Shown here: one piece after another, positions 9,938 to 18,891 of the stretch | How the letters are laid out: each line of letters opens with the position of its first letter | Position numbering within the stretch: the stretch's first letter is position 1 | The notes under the pieces: generated by a model | Seen by the model: only the letters and a program-made list of their open reading frames with translations | What the model was told of the DNA's origin: nothing | Database searches by the model: none | Made by a program: the position numbers and the translations under genes | Assembly (NCBI GenBank): GCA_001579985.1 | Contig: LRSR01005112.1 | Coordinates: 1-20,943, forward strand | Direction: 5' to 3' | Length of the DNA: 20,943 nucleotides | From: Hypsibius dujardini | Lineage: Eukaryota > Tardigrada > Eutardigrada > Parachela > Hypsibiidae

Positions 9938-12900
9938 ATGACGAAAGGTCTGCTCTCCATTCTCGCCCTGCTGACCGTCTGCATCACGGGACTCGACGCC
10001 GTTTACTCCAACAGTATGTATTCCGAATGCCCCTCCCCCCAGTAAATAAGCACCAGCGGGCCTTAATAACTGACTTGCCCAAAGAGATCAATCAAGCACT
10101 TCGTTAACGTGTGTAGCCTTGTGGTTTCGCCGACCTTTGCAGTCAGTCAAAAGGGTTCATTTTTAATGATGCGATGACGTAGCAGCACCAAATTATCGAG
10201 ACTCTACAGTATAAATATTCATTCGTCTTGTTCGTCAATTTTCATCTTGAATATTGTTGAAAAAATAGTTGAAAATTTTCTTTTCGAATCTTTTTTAATC
10301 CATTGAAATGCTATTTATAATACAGTCAGCCCCAAGAAAAACTCTGTTTGCACAATATAGACTTTTTGCACATTGAGAGAGATGAGGTGCGACAGTTGTG
10401 CCAGTTGTCTTTGATATTAAGAGTTGCAGATAATTGAACCGAGTGGCCCACGATAAATCGGCTTATCTCGCGATCTTAAAAAACAAATAGCAATTTACCT
10501 GTGTAAAAGGACTGCAACAACTGATGATGTAATCGCAGGGAAACTACCCAAAGTAGCCGAATTCCCGGTTCCGAAGTTTGTTTTTTTTCTTGGTTTGAAT
10601 TGTTAAAACTTTTATTCCTGTTATTTTACTTTTTTTATTGCTTGCCTGCTCGCTTTTTTGTTCTGAGTGGTTGTACAGAAACGGTGCAATTTAGGGCGGA
10701 GTTTCCGGTCAGTTTGAACAGCAAAAGTCACGTGATCAAAGTTTTTCTTGGGGCTGACTGTTTGCCCTAAAAAACTGTTGCCTTTTAAAACAATGACGTT
10801 ATTTTCAGCCTACGTGTCATGCGGCGACGTTGTCAACCTCTCGTGCTACAACCTCGCGTCCAGCCGTACCAGCACTCTCCAATTTTGGAGCAGCAACTTT
10901 TACACGAGCAACTGCAGAGTGACCATTCAACTTGGAAGCACGCTCACTTGCCCTGGCTACACCTTCGGCATCTACATGAATATAAAGTAGGTGGGGCGAA
11001 ATAAAAAATATATGGCCACTACTGTATTTCCTCGATAAATAGCGACAGTGTACGGGTCACGTGACTTAATGGTTGCTCGCTTTACACGTAAAGTTTAACC
11101 CTTTGTCTACCATCCCAATCAATCAATCACTCGAAGTACTGCCTTGTGTCACAATTGTTCATCTTCCGGTTCTGGAATTTAATCTAATGGGACCAATTTT
11201 ACGTCACCCAGCTCTTGCGCTGTCGCCATCTATCGAGGAAATACAGTACCACTCGTGTTGCTTATATTTAATTTAATTTCGTTTTGATCAAGTAAAAACA
11301 CTGTAGAAACCCGATCACTTTAGGGGAACATGCTCGGTCAAACCGAGCGCTCGATTATTTTCCCCGGCCGGTACAGAAAATAACACCCGGCCCTATTAGC
11401 ATTGCGCTCGTGACCATAAATCTAAGCGGACACGCTAAACGGTTGGCTTTAACTCCGATTGGGGAACTTTTTTACCAGTGCATGCACGTTGCAAGAGATC
11501 AATCAAGCATTGCTTTTGCTAAGCCATCAAGGCCCGGCTTTTCTTTACGCGTGTTCTGTTTAACCGAGCGCGTTCCGGGTTTCTACTCGTACCCTTGCTG
11601 CGTCTGACGTGTGTCAATTCTGTCGAAATAGGAGGCTTAGTTTACGGTCAACCGACTCGGCTGAGATCCGAGAGGAGACCTCTGGTTACAGCCAACTGGT
11701 GAAGACCCTTCCAGGCGGTTCCCAGTCCGGTTCCACTTCCCCTCAATCCGTCGCACAGATCATGTCGCGGTATGCTTTTAGACCGACCTTCGTCTTGGAC
11801 CTGAAGATAAATTCGGGTACTTCCTACGCATCCAGCCCGATTGTCCTCGACGTCAACGTCCTCAACGGTAAATCACATCGATTCTTTTCCACGTGTTAAT
11901 TTTGCAGTGTGTTTTTTTCAATGTGACTCAATTTCGGATCACTGGTTCGTTGCAGAATATTCTCGGTCGGACGTCAGTCTGTACTGCGAGGCTCTCCTCG
12001 GATACGAGCATGACTCACTCTGCGGGAACGATCACGTCCATTGCCCGACCTCTTACAGCATTACCAACAGCCTTAATCCCGCTTACGGCATCCAAAGCTG
12101 TAGCATAGGTAAAGTTCCCGTCAGTGAAAAGGGATTGAAAATACGTATGAATAAATTATCATATATTATATTCATTACTATCGATGCCATCGAGGAGCTC
12201 ACAAGGGAATATTTACATGTGTTAGTCTGAGAACGGGCCCAAATGTCTTTTTATGGACACTTGCTGTCAAACCATGATTTCAGAAAATATCACTGCCCCC
12301 CCTCGGTTTCCTGTTCGAGATGGAGAAAATCATGGTTTGATAACATGTATCCATAAAAACATCTAGGCCCAATTTCAGAATCACACAAGTAAATATTCCT
12401 CTGTCAGTTAATTGTTTTGCGAAAACAGAATTGATCCTTTAAGTTGAGGTATTTCTTACTAAAACTGAGAACGAACACATTTTATCGTTTATTGAGAGCC
12501 AATCTCTAAAGCATTCAGAAGTTCATCTTCGGCAACGCTCGAGCGCGATATACACTATAATCCGATATACACTGTAGTTCAAAGGGAAACAGACAGGCAG
12601 GCACACAGGCACACAGGCACACAGACACACAGACACACAAACATACAGACAGACACAGATACACAGACCGACAGACACATACGCAGAGACACAGAGACAG
12701 ACATACAGACACACAGACAGCCACAGACACACAGATCGAGAGAGACACACACACACAGATATAGACAGACATAAAGACACACAGACAGACACAGACACAC
12801 ACAGACACAGAGACAGAAAGGCAGACAAACACACACACATTATTAATTTAGTATTTTTTTTTATTGGATTTAACTGATGTCTTATTGGCGTAATTATTTC

Positions 12901-13174
12901 AGGGGGTGGAACGATTGCCGGCATCGTGCTGGGCATATTCTTCTTCGTCCTCTTCGTCGCGGTTGTTTCCGTCCTCGTCCGCCGCAACCGTCAACGCGTC
13001 ATCCATCACCACACAGCTCCATCATGTGGACCGGTGATCATCTCCGGTGGAGCTGTCAATACCGGCTATGGCCAGCCGCAACACTACCAGGGACCTCCGC
13101 CGCAGTACGGACCGGGACCCTATCCAGCTGGAGGCCAAGCGATGGCTCAACCTCAACCGCCACAGCAGTACTAG
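9938..13174 (+). CDS. Single-pass membrane protein with Cys-bearing ectodomain and Pro/Gln/Tyr-rich tail, five exons, 304 aa
   Basis: Exons 9938-10013, 10809-10986, 11632-11867, 11956-12108 and 12903-13174 (GT/AG throughout; donors GTATGT, GTAGGT, GTAAAT, GTAAAG) sum to 915 nt in one frame. The product has a signal peptide (residues 1 to about 21, hydrophobic core [14 protein letters not shown], likely cut after DA). The ectodomain has two four-Cys blocks, C30/C38/C61/C73 in exon 2 and C174/C186/C193/C212 in exon 4, separated by a Cys-free exon 3 segment. A transmembrane helix at 219-240 follows a GGGT hinge, then RR and a 64-residue cytosolic tail with [11 protein letters not shown] and a terminal PPQQY. 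Overall topology resembles Shisa-type adaptors, but the Cys spacing does not, so I leave it unnamed. The tail could bind WW or SH3 domains (inference). Introns 1 and 4 contain transposon or palindrome insertions. Confidence 0.85.
10323..10760. mobile_element. TIR element (Tc1/mariner-like ends) within intron 1
   Basis: CAGTCAGCCCCAAGAAAAAC(T) at 10323-10343 is exactly mirrored at 10740-10760. CAGTC...CCC-type 5' ends are common in Tc1/mariner MITEs, and the left flank ends in TA, but the right flank does not start with TA, so the duplication is missing or mutated. The interior has no transposase. The element makes up over half of the 795-bp first intron of the 304-aa protein gene and ends about 48 bp before the acceptor. 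Confidence 0.75.
11303..11586. repeat. Possible short-TIR element in intron 2
   Basis: GTAGAAACCCG at 11303-11313 is the exact reverse complement of 11576-11586. Internally a ACCGAGCGC motif is repeated in the same orientation (about 11343 and 11561), and GCTCGGT-CAA-ACCGAGC forms a small hairpin near 11331-11347. Eleven base pairs of terminal match could be chance; together with the internal repeats it hints at a decayed element. The right end lies about 45 bp before the exon 3 acceptor. Confidence 0.35.
12204..12400. repeat. Near-perfect hairpin element in intron 4
   Basis: The left arm 12204-12280 and right arm 12327-12400 are complementary over about 75 bp with few mismatches (TTTTTATGGA and TCAAACCATGATTT on the left, mirrored on the right; outer AGGAATATTTAC mirrored by GTAAATATTCCT). 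The loop is about 46 bp. It lies in intron 4 of the 304-aa protein gene, so it would be transcribed as a long hairpin. This is most likely a MITE relic. Confidence 0.75.
12588..12839 (+). repeat. (CA/CAGA)n simple-sequence array in intron 4
   Basis: About 250 bp of imperfect ACAGACAC, ACAGGC and ACACAC repeats ending about 60 bp before the exon 5 acceptor. Minus-strand open frames rich in Val/Cys/Leu/Ser are translations of the array and not genes. Confidence 0.9.
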
Positions 13175-13742
13175 TCTTAAATGGACACAAATCGAAGCTT
13201 CCAAACCAGGAATGACAGAGTTCAAAATTGTGATTATTGTTTCCAGTCAGAATTAACGAAAATCGACGTCAGCTCAGGTCCTCTCACGTAATATCTGTCG
13301 ACGATCCCAAAGAAATGAAAGAAAGTACTGCAAAGTCAAGACAACAACAACAACAGAAGAGGCGAACAGTGTCGGCGGATTCTCCGACACAGCGTCGCTT
13401 GACTAGATGAATCCATAACACAAAGCACGTTACGGAGATCTTGGTCCCACAGACATACAGTCATGAGAAGAGACATACAGTCATGAGAAGAGACATTCAG
13501 TCATGAAAAGAGACATTCAGTCATGAGAAGAGACATTCAGTCATGAAAAGAGACATACAGTCATGAAAAGAGACATTCAGTCATGAGAAGAGACATTCAG
13601 TCATGAAAAGAGACATTCAGTCATGAGAAGAGACACACAGTCATGAAAAGAGACATACAGTCATCAGAAGAGACATTCAGTCATGAGAAGTTGATATTAT
13701 AAAAGCAGATTCACAAGTAGCATCGCTAAGGAATCATTCCAC
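13175..13742. other. Spacer between convergent genes
   Basis: This separates the stop of the 304-aa protein gene from the stop of the DNAJC16-like gene on the other strand. It should contain both 3' UTRs. I see no canonical AATAAA on either strand here. Its second half is the 20-bp minisatellite listed separately. Confidence 0.5.
13451..13690. repeat. 20-bp minisatellite, 12 copies
   Basis: The unit AGACATTCAGTCATGAGAAG is repeated exactly every 20 bp for 240 bp. Variants alternate (CATAC/CATTC; GAGAAG/GAAAAG), suggesting a higher-order pattern. Units are contiguous with no unique spacers, so this is not a CRISPR. It sits in the 3' region shared by two convergent genes. Confidence 0.95.
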
Positions 13743-14278
13743 CTAGGGAGTTAATTTGGGCCATTCTTCCACTTGGATTTTCGGTATCTGCCCGTCAAAG
13801 AGCCTCTCCAGCCACAAAGATAATCCCTGCAGCCTCGGAGAATCCACAGCAGGATCGGGGATCTCCGCGGATTTCGGCTCATCCGCCGACTTCTTCCCTT
13901 TCCGTTTCTGCTTCCGGTTGACCACGCCGGCCTCCACGTCAGACTTCTCCGACTCCGAGCTGCTGGAGAAGCCGTAACAGCCCTCGTCGTCGTCTTTAGG
14001 CTTGATGACGGTGGTCTTGGCGTGGAAGATTGAGATGCAGTGTTTGAAGTTGTTCAGGACGAGGACGGTGCCGATGACGTTTTTCAGCTCCAGGTGGAGA
14101 GGTTTGCCGTAACAGGCGTCGGATTTGCGGAGCAGTTGAATGTACCAGTGGAGGTACTTGTCAAGGTTCACAACGCCGAATGTCAGCGTCTTGTGACTGG
14201 AAGAGTCAGCCAAACCCTTAACAGACAGACAGACACACAGACAGACAAACAGACAGACAGGCAGACAAGCAGTCAGGC

Positions 14279-14317
<39 letters not shown>

Positions 14318-14335
14318 CAGTCAGACAAGCAGTCA

Positions 14336-14372
<37 letters not shown>

Positions 14373-14421
14373 ACAGGCAGACAGACAGACAGACAGACAG
14401 GCTGGCAGGCTGGCAGGCTGG

Positions 14422-14452
<31 letters not shown>

Positions 14453-15579
14453 ACAGACTTACTTCCGGTAGGGATAAACCGCTTGGCCGAACTCTTTAGC
14501 TAGACTTTCCCTTGTTTCTGTGTCTAACAACAGGAGAATCGTCCGACATCCCGGTTTCTGCAGCCGCAATAGCCCGTTGTAGGTTTGACAAGTCATTTCA
14601 TGCAGCCAAATCTCGGTCGGCGCCTTATTGACCCGCGCTTCCGCGTCTGCCGCCTCCTTGCTCCGATCGACGTCCATCATGCGGAAGAGAACCGCGCACC
14701 CTACGACGGTGGCGATTGCAAGGGAGATTGCGGCCCACGATGGGACCTCTTCCAAGCCAAACAAGACTAAAGCGGCACGCGGAAGTGTTTTCAACTTGGC
14801 CCATATCCGTTCGCTTAGGGGCGTCCGAGTTTGCCAGGCCTGATGCCGGCGACGGCCAAAGGGATCCTGTTGCTGGAAGGGATCGCCGCGGAAGGCGAAA
14901 CGTTGACCGTTGGCGGATTGGAAGTAAAAGTACTGATCCCCTCCGGAAGAATACTGCTGATAATGGTGGTGGCCTTGCTGCGACGGTTCCTCATTGCCGT
15001 AGCGGTCGTAGTTGTCTTTTTTGGTCGGATCGGACAGCACCTGAGAGAATTTAACACAATCAACCAACTGATTGATCAATCAATCAACCGATCAGCCGAC
15101 TGAATGGTCAATCAACCAACTGGCTGATCAATCAATCAACCGATCAACCGACTGGATGGTCAATCAACCAACTAACTGATCAATCAACCATCTGACTGAT
15201 CAATCAATCAACCGATTAACCGACTGAATGGTTAATCAACCAACTAACTGATCAATCAACCAATCAAGCGGTAAGACAAGCAGCTAAAACACCTACTTGA
15301 TAAGCATCCGCGATCGCCATGAACTTAGCCTCCGCATCCCTGCTTTTACTCCTGTCCGGATGCCTAAAATTCAAAGCATCATTCCAATTATCAATGCGAT
15401 TAAAAACGCACGGTAATATTTTTGTGTTCCTACCATTTTTTGGCGAGTCTTTTATACGCTCTCTTGATCTCGTACTCATCCGCATTCCGTGACACTCCCA
15501 GCGTCTCGTACGGGTCCCCGGATATTCCAAAGCATAAGAGAAAATTTAAAAATAAAACAACGACCGCGCTCAGATCCAT
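13743..15579 (-). CDS. DNAJC16: DNAJC16/ERdj8-like J-domain membrane protein lacking the thioredoxin region, four exons, 414 aa
   Basis: Exons 15579-15434, 15363-15297, 15040-14463 and 14196-13743 sum to 1245 nt. An N-terminal signal sequence (1-21) precedes a J domain (23-86) with the HPD motif at 50-52; the Trp-His junction codon is split by intron 1. A Gln/Gly/Phe-rich linker (87-145) leads to a predicted TM helix (about 171-190). The C-terminal half (CQTYNGLLRL at 222, KPGCRT, KTLTFG, NLDKYLHWY, VGxVLxLN-like, and a final LSLWLERLFDG...WPKLTP) parallels the human DNAJC16 C-terminus, including its SLWMERLLEG and WPEL ending as I remember it. Human DNAJC16 is about 780 aa with thioredoxin-fold region(s) between J domain and TM; here that part is absent within one continuous exon. 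The family acts with Hsp70 at the ER and has been linked to autophagosome size. An alternative exon 4 acceptor 12 nt upstream (GTTAAG) breaks the frame, so CTTCCAG was chosen. Confidence 0.85.
14219..14459. repeat. (CAGA)n/(CAGG)n array filling DNAJC16-like intron 3
   Basis: Perfect and near-perfect CAGA and GCAGGCAG tetranucleotide runs occupy nearly the whole 266-bp intron (14197-14462), from within 5 bp of the donor to about 20 bp from the acceptor. On the transcribed sense strand it reads (TCTG)n/(CCTG)n. Confidence 0.95.
15055..15268. repeat. (CAAT)n-derived array filling DNAJC16-like intron 2
   Basis: Degenerate ATCAATCAACC units, organised in a longer period of about 60 bp (CAATCAACCAACTGGCTGATC... 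and CAACCGACTG...TGGT) fill intron 2 (15041-15296). In the sense direction of the gene it reads (GATT)n/(GGTT)n. Confidence 0.9.
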
Positions 15580-15626
15580 GGCGAGGACGCCCAGTGAATC
15601 ATCAGAGAGTATCCTTAAACAACACG

Positions 15627-15668
<42 letters not shown>

Positions 15669-16148
15669 TATCAATCACTCAGTCAATCAATCAATCAATC
15701 AATCAAACGTCCAATGGATTTCTCAGTTGGGAGTTCTCAGCGGTGAGTGCGACTTCCTCTTCCCCTGCCTGTCAGATGTCCATGCAACTGAAAAATCTCA
15801 AACGAAAAAATGAGCGCACGGGAAGCGAATTTCGTTGAGAGAATAAAAAAACAACTCGATTTGGGAATAAACGCAAAAAGAAATCAATCGATTCCGGGCA
15901 GAATAAAGTGAGGGGTCCCAGTTGGGCAAAGAGCGCTCAAGGGCCGGGCAACTTGAATAAAAGGCGCGGCCACATTACCTTAATAGGCGGAGCTAATTCA
16001 TTCATGCGGCCGCAATGCTGGGCTAACCAAGTCCTAGTGGGCGCTACTCCTGATTGGAGACTGCCCCTGATGTGATCAATGAAGCATTTTGGCCAACGTG
16101 ATGTGTGTGCTCTCCTTTTTAAATAGTCATCACTGTTCTTCTGTAAAA
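15580..16148. promoter_or_regulatory. Head-to-head intergenic region, probable shared promoter
   Basis: The start codons of the DNAJC16-like gene (-) and the nuclear receptor (+) are about 570 bp apart and point away from each other, so both promoters and 5' UTRs should lie here unless there are upstream non-coding exons. A (CAAT)n array covers 15628-15706. TTTTTAAATAG at about 16116 resembles a TATA box but is close to the receptor start. Assignment is by position only. Confidence 0.4.
15628..15706. repeat. (ATCA)n microsatellite upstream of DNAJC16-like start
   Basis: Nearly perfect tandem AATC/CAAT tetranucleotides, interrupted once near 15670. It begins about 49 bp upstream of the DNAJC16-like start codon. 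The apparent Asn-Gln-Ser-Ile peptide on the plus strand is repeat translation. Confidence 0.95.
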
Positions 16149-18891
16149 ATGTCAACGTCTGATCTCGGTAGTCAGATGGAGGCCTCTTCGCAGAACGAAT
16201 TACCGGACTTTATGCCATCCCTGGAGAGAGCAATGAGTGGAGGGGACAGTCCGGATTCATCCTACGGCGGGTCGCCTAAGATAGAGAAGACGCCTTCCGC
16301 AGCAGCTGCAGCCCAAACTGGGAATTCCGGCAAGACATGTCGAGTGTGTGGAGACACAGCGTTGAATATGAATTTTGGAGCCATTTCCTGTGAGTCGTGC
16401 AAGGCCTTCTTCAGGCGGAACGCACTGAAAAAGAAGGTGAGTGTATTCAACATAGATTTAGCCGGTTGATTGACTTATTGGCTGAAAAAAGGTGTGTATT
16501 CAACATAGATTTAGTCGGTTGATTGACTTATTGGCTGTGCTGTTTTGTCTTCCTTTATATCGTTGATCGAATTGATTGATTGGTTGATTGGGGGCCTACA
16601 CTTTCCTTGTTTTTGATTTAACCAGTTCAAAGTTTAAAACAAGCCGTCTTAATCTTAACGGCCAAATTTTCAATTAAGTATTGACTTATTTCGAAGTAGG
16701 TTAATCTACTGTGGAAGCTTTAACGCAGCTATAATTCGACTTTGACGGATCGGATTGTAGAGCGATGCATTGATTGGTTGATTGGTTGATTTGATCGATT
16801 GATTGGCATTAACTTGTTGATTGATTGATTTGATTGGTTGATTGATTGATTGGTATTAACTTGTTGATTAATTTGATCGGTTGATTGATTGATTGGCATG
16901 TTTGCTGGCTCTGTCTGCAGGAACTGAAATGCCCCTTCAAAGGAGTCTGCCAAATCGATGTTGAATCACGTCGATGGTGTCAGCAGTGCCGGCTGAAGAA
17001 GTGCTTCGAAGTGGGCATGAAACGGGAATTGATTAAGAAGGTAAAACGCGGCATCTCCGAGGTGGATGTTGATTGCCTCTCAAACGGTGGCGCCCACTCG
17101 CCGTCCACGCCTGCCGCTGAGAAACGGGAGAAGCTCGGTGGGACTGATTCCGTAGTTTCCGAACTTCCCGTGGTGTCGGATGGGATCCTGACGGGTTGCG
17201 TGTCGGATGTGTGGTCGCCCGCGGATTCCGCGGTCTCTTCCACCGATTCCCCTCCCTCGGACGGTTCGGTTGGACCGAGCCTCGGCGCGGGATTGGAAAT
17301 GCTATGTGCGTTTGAGAGGGAGAAAATCGTGGAACTGGTCCGGGCGAACGAGGTACTACTTGTACTGCAGGATAGAAGGAGACATGCACCAAAGTTGTCA
17401 TGTAAATCAATTGATTGATTGCTTGATTGATCAGTTGATTAACCAATTGATTGATGGATTGATCAGTTGATTGACCAATTGATTGATGGATGGATTGATT
17501 GATTGATCAATTGATTGATTGATTGATCAATTAATTGATGAATTGATTGATGAATTGATTGATTGATGAATTGATCGATGAATTGATTGATTGATCGATT
17601 GATTGATTGATCGATTGATTGATTGATCGATTGATCGATTGATTGATTGATTGATTGATTTAACTAACATACATGAACTGTTTTTATTGTACAACAACTT
17701 AGCATTGGTCCTTTTTTAGAGTATGATGGAGACAAATCTGGAGGAAGAAACAGCTGTCGGTACGTTTTTCTGTGTTTTTGTTCTTCCGTTCTTTCGTTCA
17801 ACACCCGGTGCCGCTGAACTTCCTACACTGCGAGGAATGTTGGCCCAGAAGAAGCCGACAAATACTGGCGATCTGATTGACTCTCTGTGTTGTAGTGCGA
17901 TATCCAGAGACGCACCGACTGGTCGATGTTATCAACAGTAAGAATTTCCACCGTCGCTTCCTCCGTGCACGATGACCCGTTGGACTTTGTCGCGAGGGAG
18001 GGAGGCCTGGTTGCTCATTTCGCCGTGTTTGTTGTTGTTGTTGTGCTTAGTGACTGACATTGCCATCCGACGAGTCATCAAAATGGCGAAGCGAATCACC
18101 GGATTCAAGAATCTAATTCAGGAAGATCAGATCGCACTGCTCAAGGGCGCCTGCTTCGAGATGATGATTCTGCGCGCGGTGTCGCATTACAACGTCGAGA
18201 AGGATTGCTGGCAGGGACCGCAGGCCACCATGATCAAAGTCGACATCCTCAAAGAAGCCAAAGGTTCGACAGGGCACCGACAAACAGACACACAGCCAGA
18301 CAGACACGCAAACAGACACACAGACACACAGACGCATAGACACACAGACACACAGGCAGGCACACAGACAGACAGACAGACAAGCAGACAGACAGGCAGA
18401 CAGACAGAGAAGCAGACAGACAGACAGACAGACAAGCAGACAGACAGACAGACAGACAAGGAGGCAGACAGGCAGACAGACATAGCATCCTACGTACGTG
18501 TTATTTCCGTTCAGGTAACTGTTATGAGGAGATTCGGACCTTCATCCACTCTTTCGCACCGGAACTGCGGAAAGACGAGCCCCTGCTGCTCATACTCGGC
18601 GCCATCGCCTTGTTCCATCCCGATCGGCCGTCCCTGGAGCTGCGCGGCCAGATCCGCGCCCAACAGTCGCTCTACTACTTCCTCCTGCACAGTTACATCC
18701 GGATAAAGTACGGCAACAACAGCGTCCGCGAGACCGAGGCCCTCTACGTGCAGATGATCAACAAGCTGGACCTGCTGCATTTACTGAACGACCGGCACAT
18801 CTCCATGTTCATGGATGTCAACCCGAAAGACGTCGAGCCATTGCTGATTGAGATTTTTGATCTGAACATGGCGATTCCGGTGAAGTTGTGA
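16149..18891 (+). CDS. Hr96: NR1J-type nuclear receptor (HR96/DAF-12-like), six exons, 463 aa
   Basis: Exons 16149-16436, 16921-17352, 17720-17759, 17896-17937, 18051-18263 and 18515-18891 sum to 1392 nt in frame. After a Ser/Ala-rich N-terminus, the DNA-binding domain has zinc Cys at 64, 67, 81, 84 and 100, 106, 116, 119. The P-box is [10 protein letters not shown] (81-90), the ESCKA type known from HR96, NHR-8/48 and DAF-12; intron 1 splits the two fingers. A Ser/Pro hinge leads to the ligand-binding domain (from about 240), with the signature [20 protein letters not shown] (about 286-305) and an AF-2 helix LLIEIFDL (448-455). Expected role: nuclear, ligand-regulated transcription factor; relatives sense sterols, lipids or xenobiotics. 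An upstream in-frame ATG at 16101 is possible; 16149 has the better context (AAAAATGT). The exon 5 donor (GTTCGA) is weak but is the one that keeps the frame into exon 6. Orthology beyond NR1J/NR1I is unproven. Confidence 0.88.
16440..16538 (+). repeat. Tandem ~53-bp duplication at the exon 1 donor of the nuclear receptor
   Basis: GTGTATTCAACATAGATTTA followed by GCCGGTTGATTGACTTATTGG (16441-16485) is repeated at about 16494-16538 with one substitution (GCCGG to GTCGG). The first copy starts inside the real donor (AAGAAG/GTGAGT); the second follows AAAAAAG/GTGTGT, a look-alike donor. Confidence 0.9.
16767..16897. repeat. (GATT)n-derived array in nuclear receptor intron 1
   Basis: TTGATTGATTGGTTGATT units with a longer period of about 50 bp marked by GGCATTAACTTGTTGATT (16805) and GGTATTAACTTGTTGATT (16851). 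It ends about 23 bp before the exon 2 acceptor. Confidence 0.9.
17405..17661. repeat. (GATT)n array in nuclear receptor intron 2
   Basis: About 255 bp of TTGATTGA with scattered TTGATCAA, TTGATGAA and TTGATCGA variants, filling most of the 367-bp intron between exon 2 and the 40-nt exon 3. The run is purest at its 3' end (17637-17661). Confidence 0.95.
18268..18483. repeat. (CAGA)n array in nuclear receptor intron 5
   Basis: CACAGACA and CAGACAGA tetranucleotides fill the 251-bp intron 18264-18514. The array starts about 15 bp after the weak donor and ends about 30 bp before the acceptor (CCGTTCAG). A plus-strand frame runs through it, and Cys/Val/Leu frames exist on the minus strand; none is a gene. 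Confidence 0.95.

Noticed and set aside
12515-12987. Minus-strand frames rich in Val/Cys/Leu/Ser, and similar frames at 18113-18488
   Set aside because: These are translations of CA/CAGA simple repeats inside introns of plus-strand genes.
13451-13690. CRISPR-like regular array
   Set aside because: The 20-bp units are contiguous with no unique spacers, and the context is eukaryotic.
14185-14213. Exon 4 of the DNAJC16-like gene starting at the GTTAAG acceptor
   Set aside because: It breaks the reading frame with exon 3; the CTTCCAG acceptor restores frame and continues the family's conserved sequence.
14040-14471. Plus-strand frame with Gln/Thr/Asp/Arg and Gly/Arg/Gln/Ala repeats
   Set aside because: Half of it is the antisense of DNAJC16-like exon 4 and the rest is CAGA/CAGG intron repeat.
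15422-15838. Plus-strand frame with Asn-Gln-Ser-Ile repeats
   Set aside because: It overlaps DNAJC16-like exon 1 on the opposite strand and reads through the (ATCA)n microsatellite.
16101-16148. Upstream in-frame ATG extending the nuclear receptor by 16 codons
   Set aside because: Possible, but 16149 has the stronger context and the extension resembles no known N-terminus.
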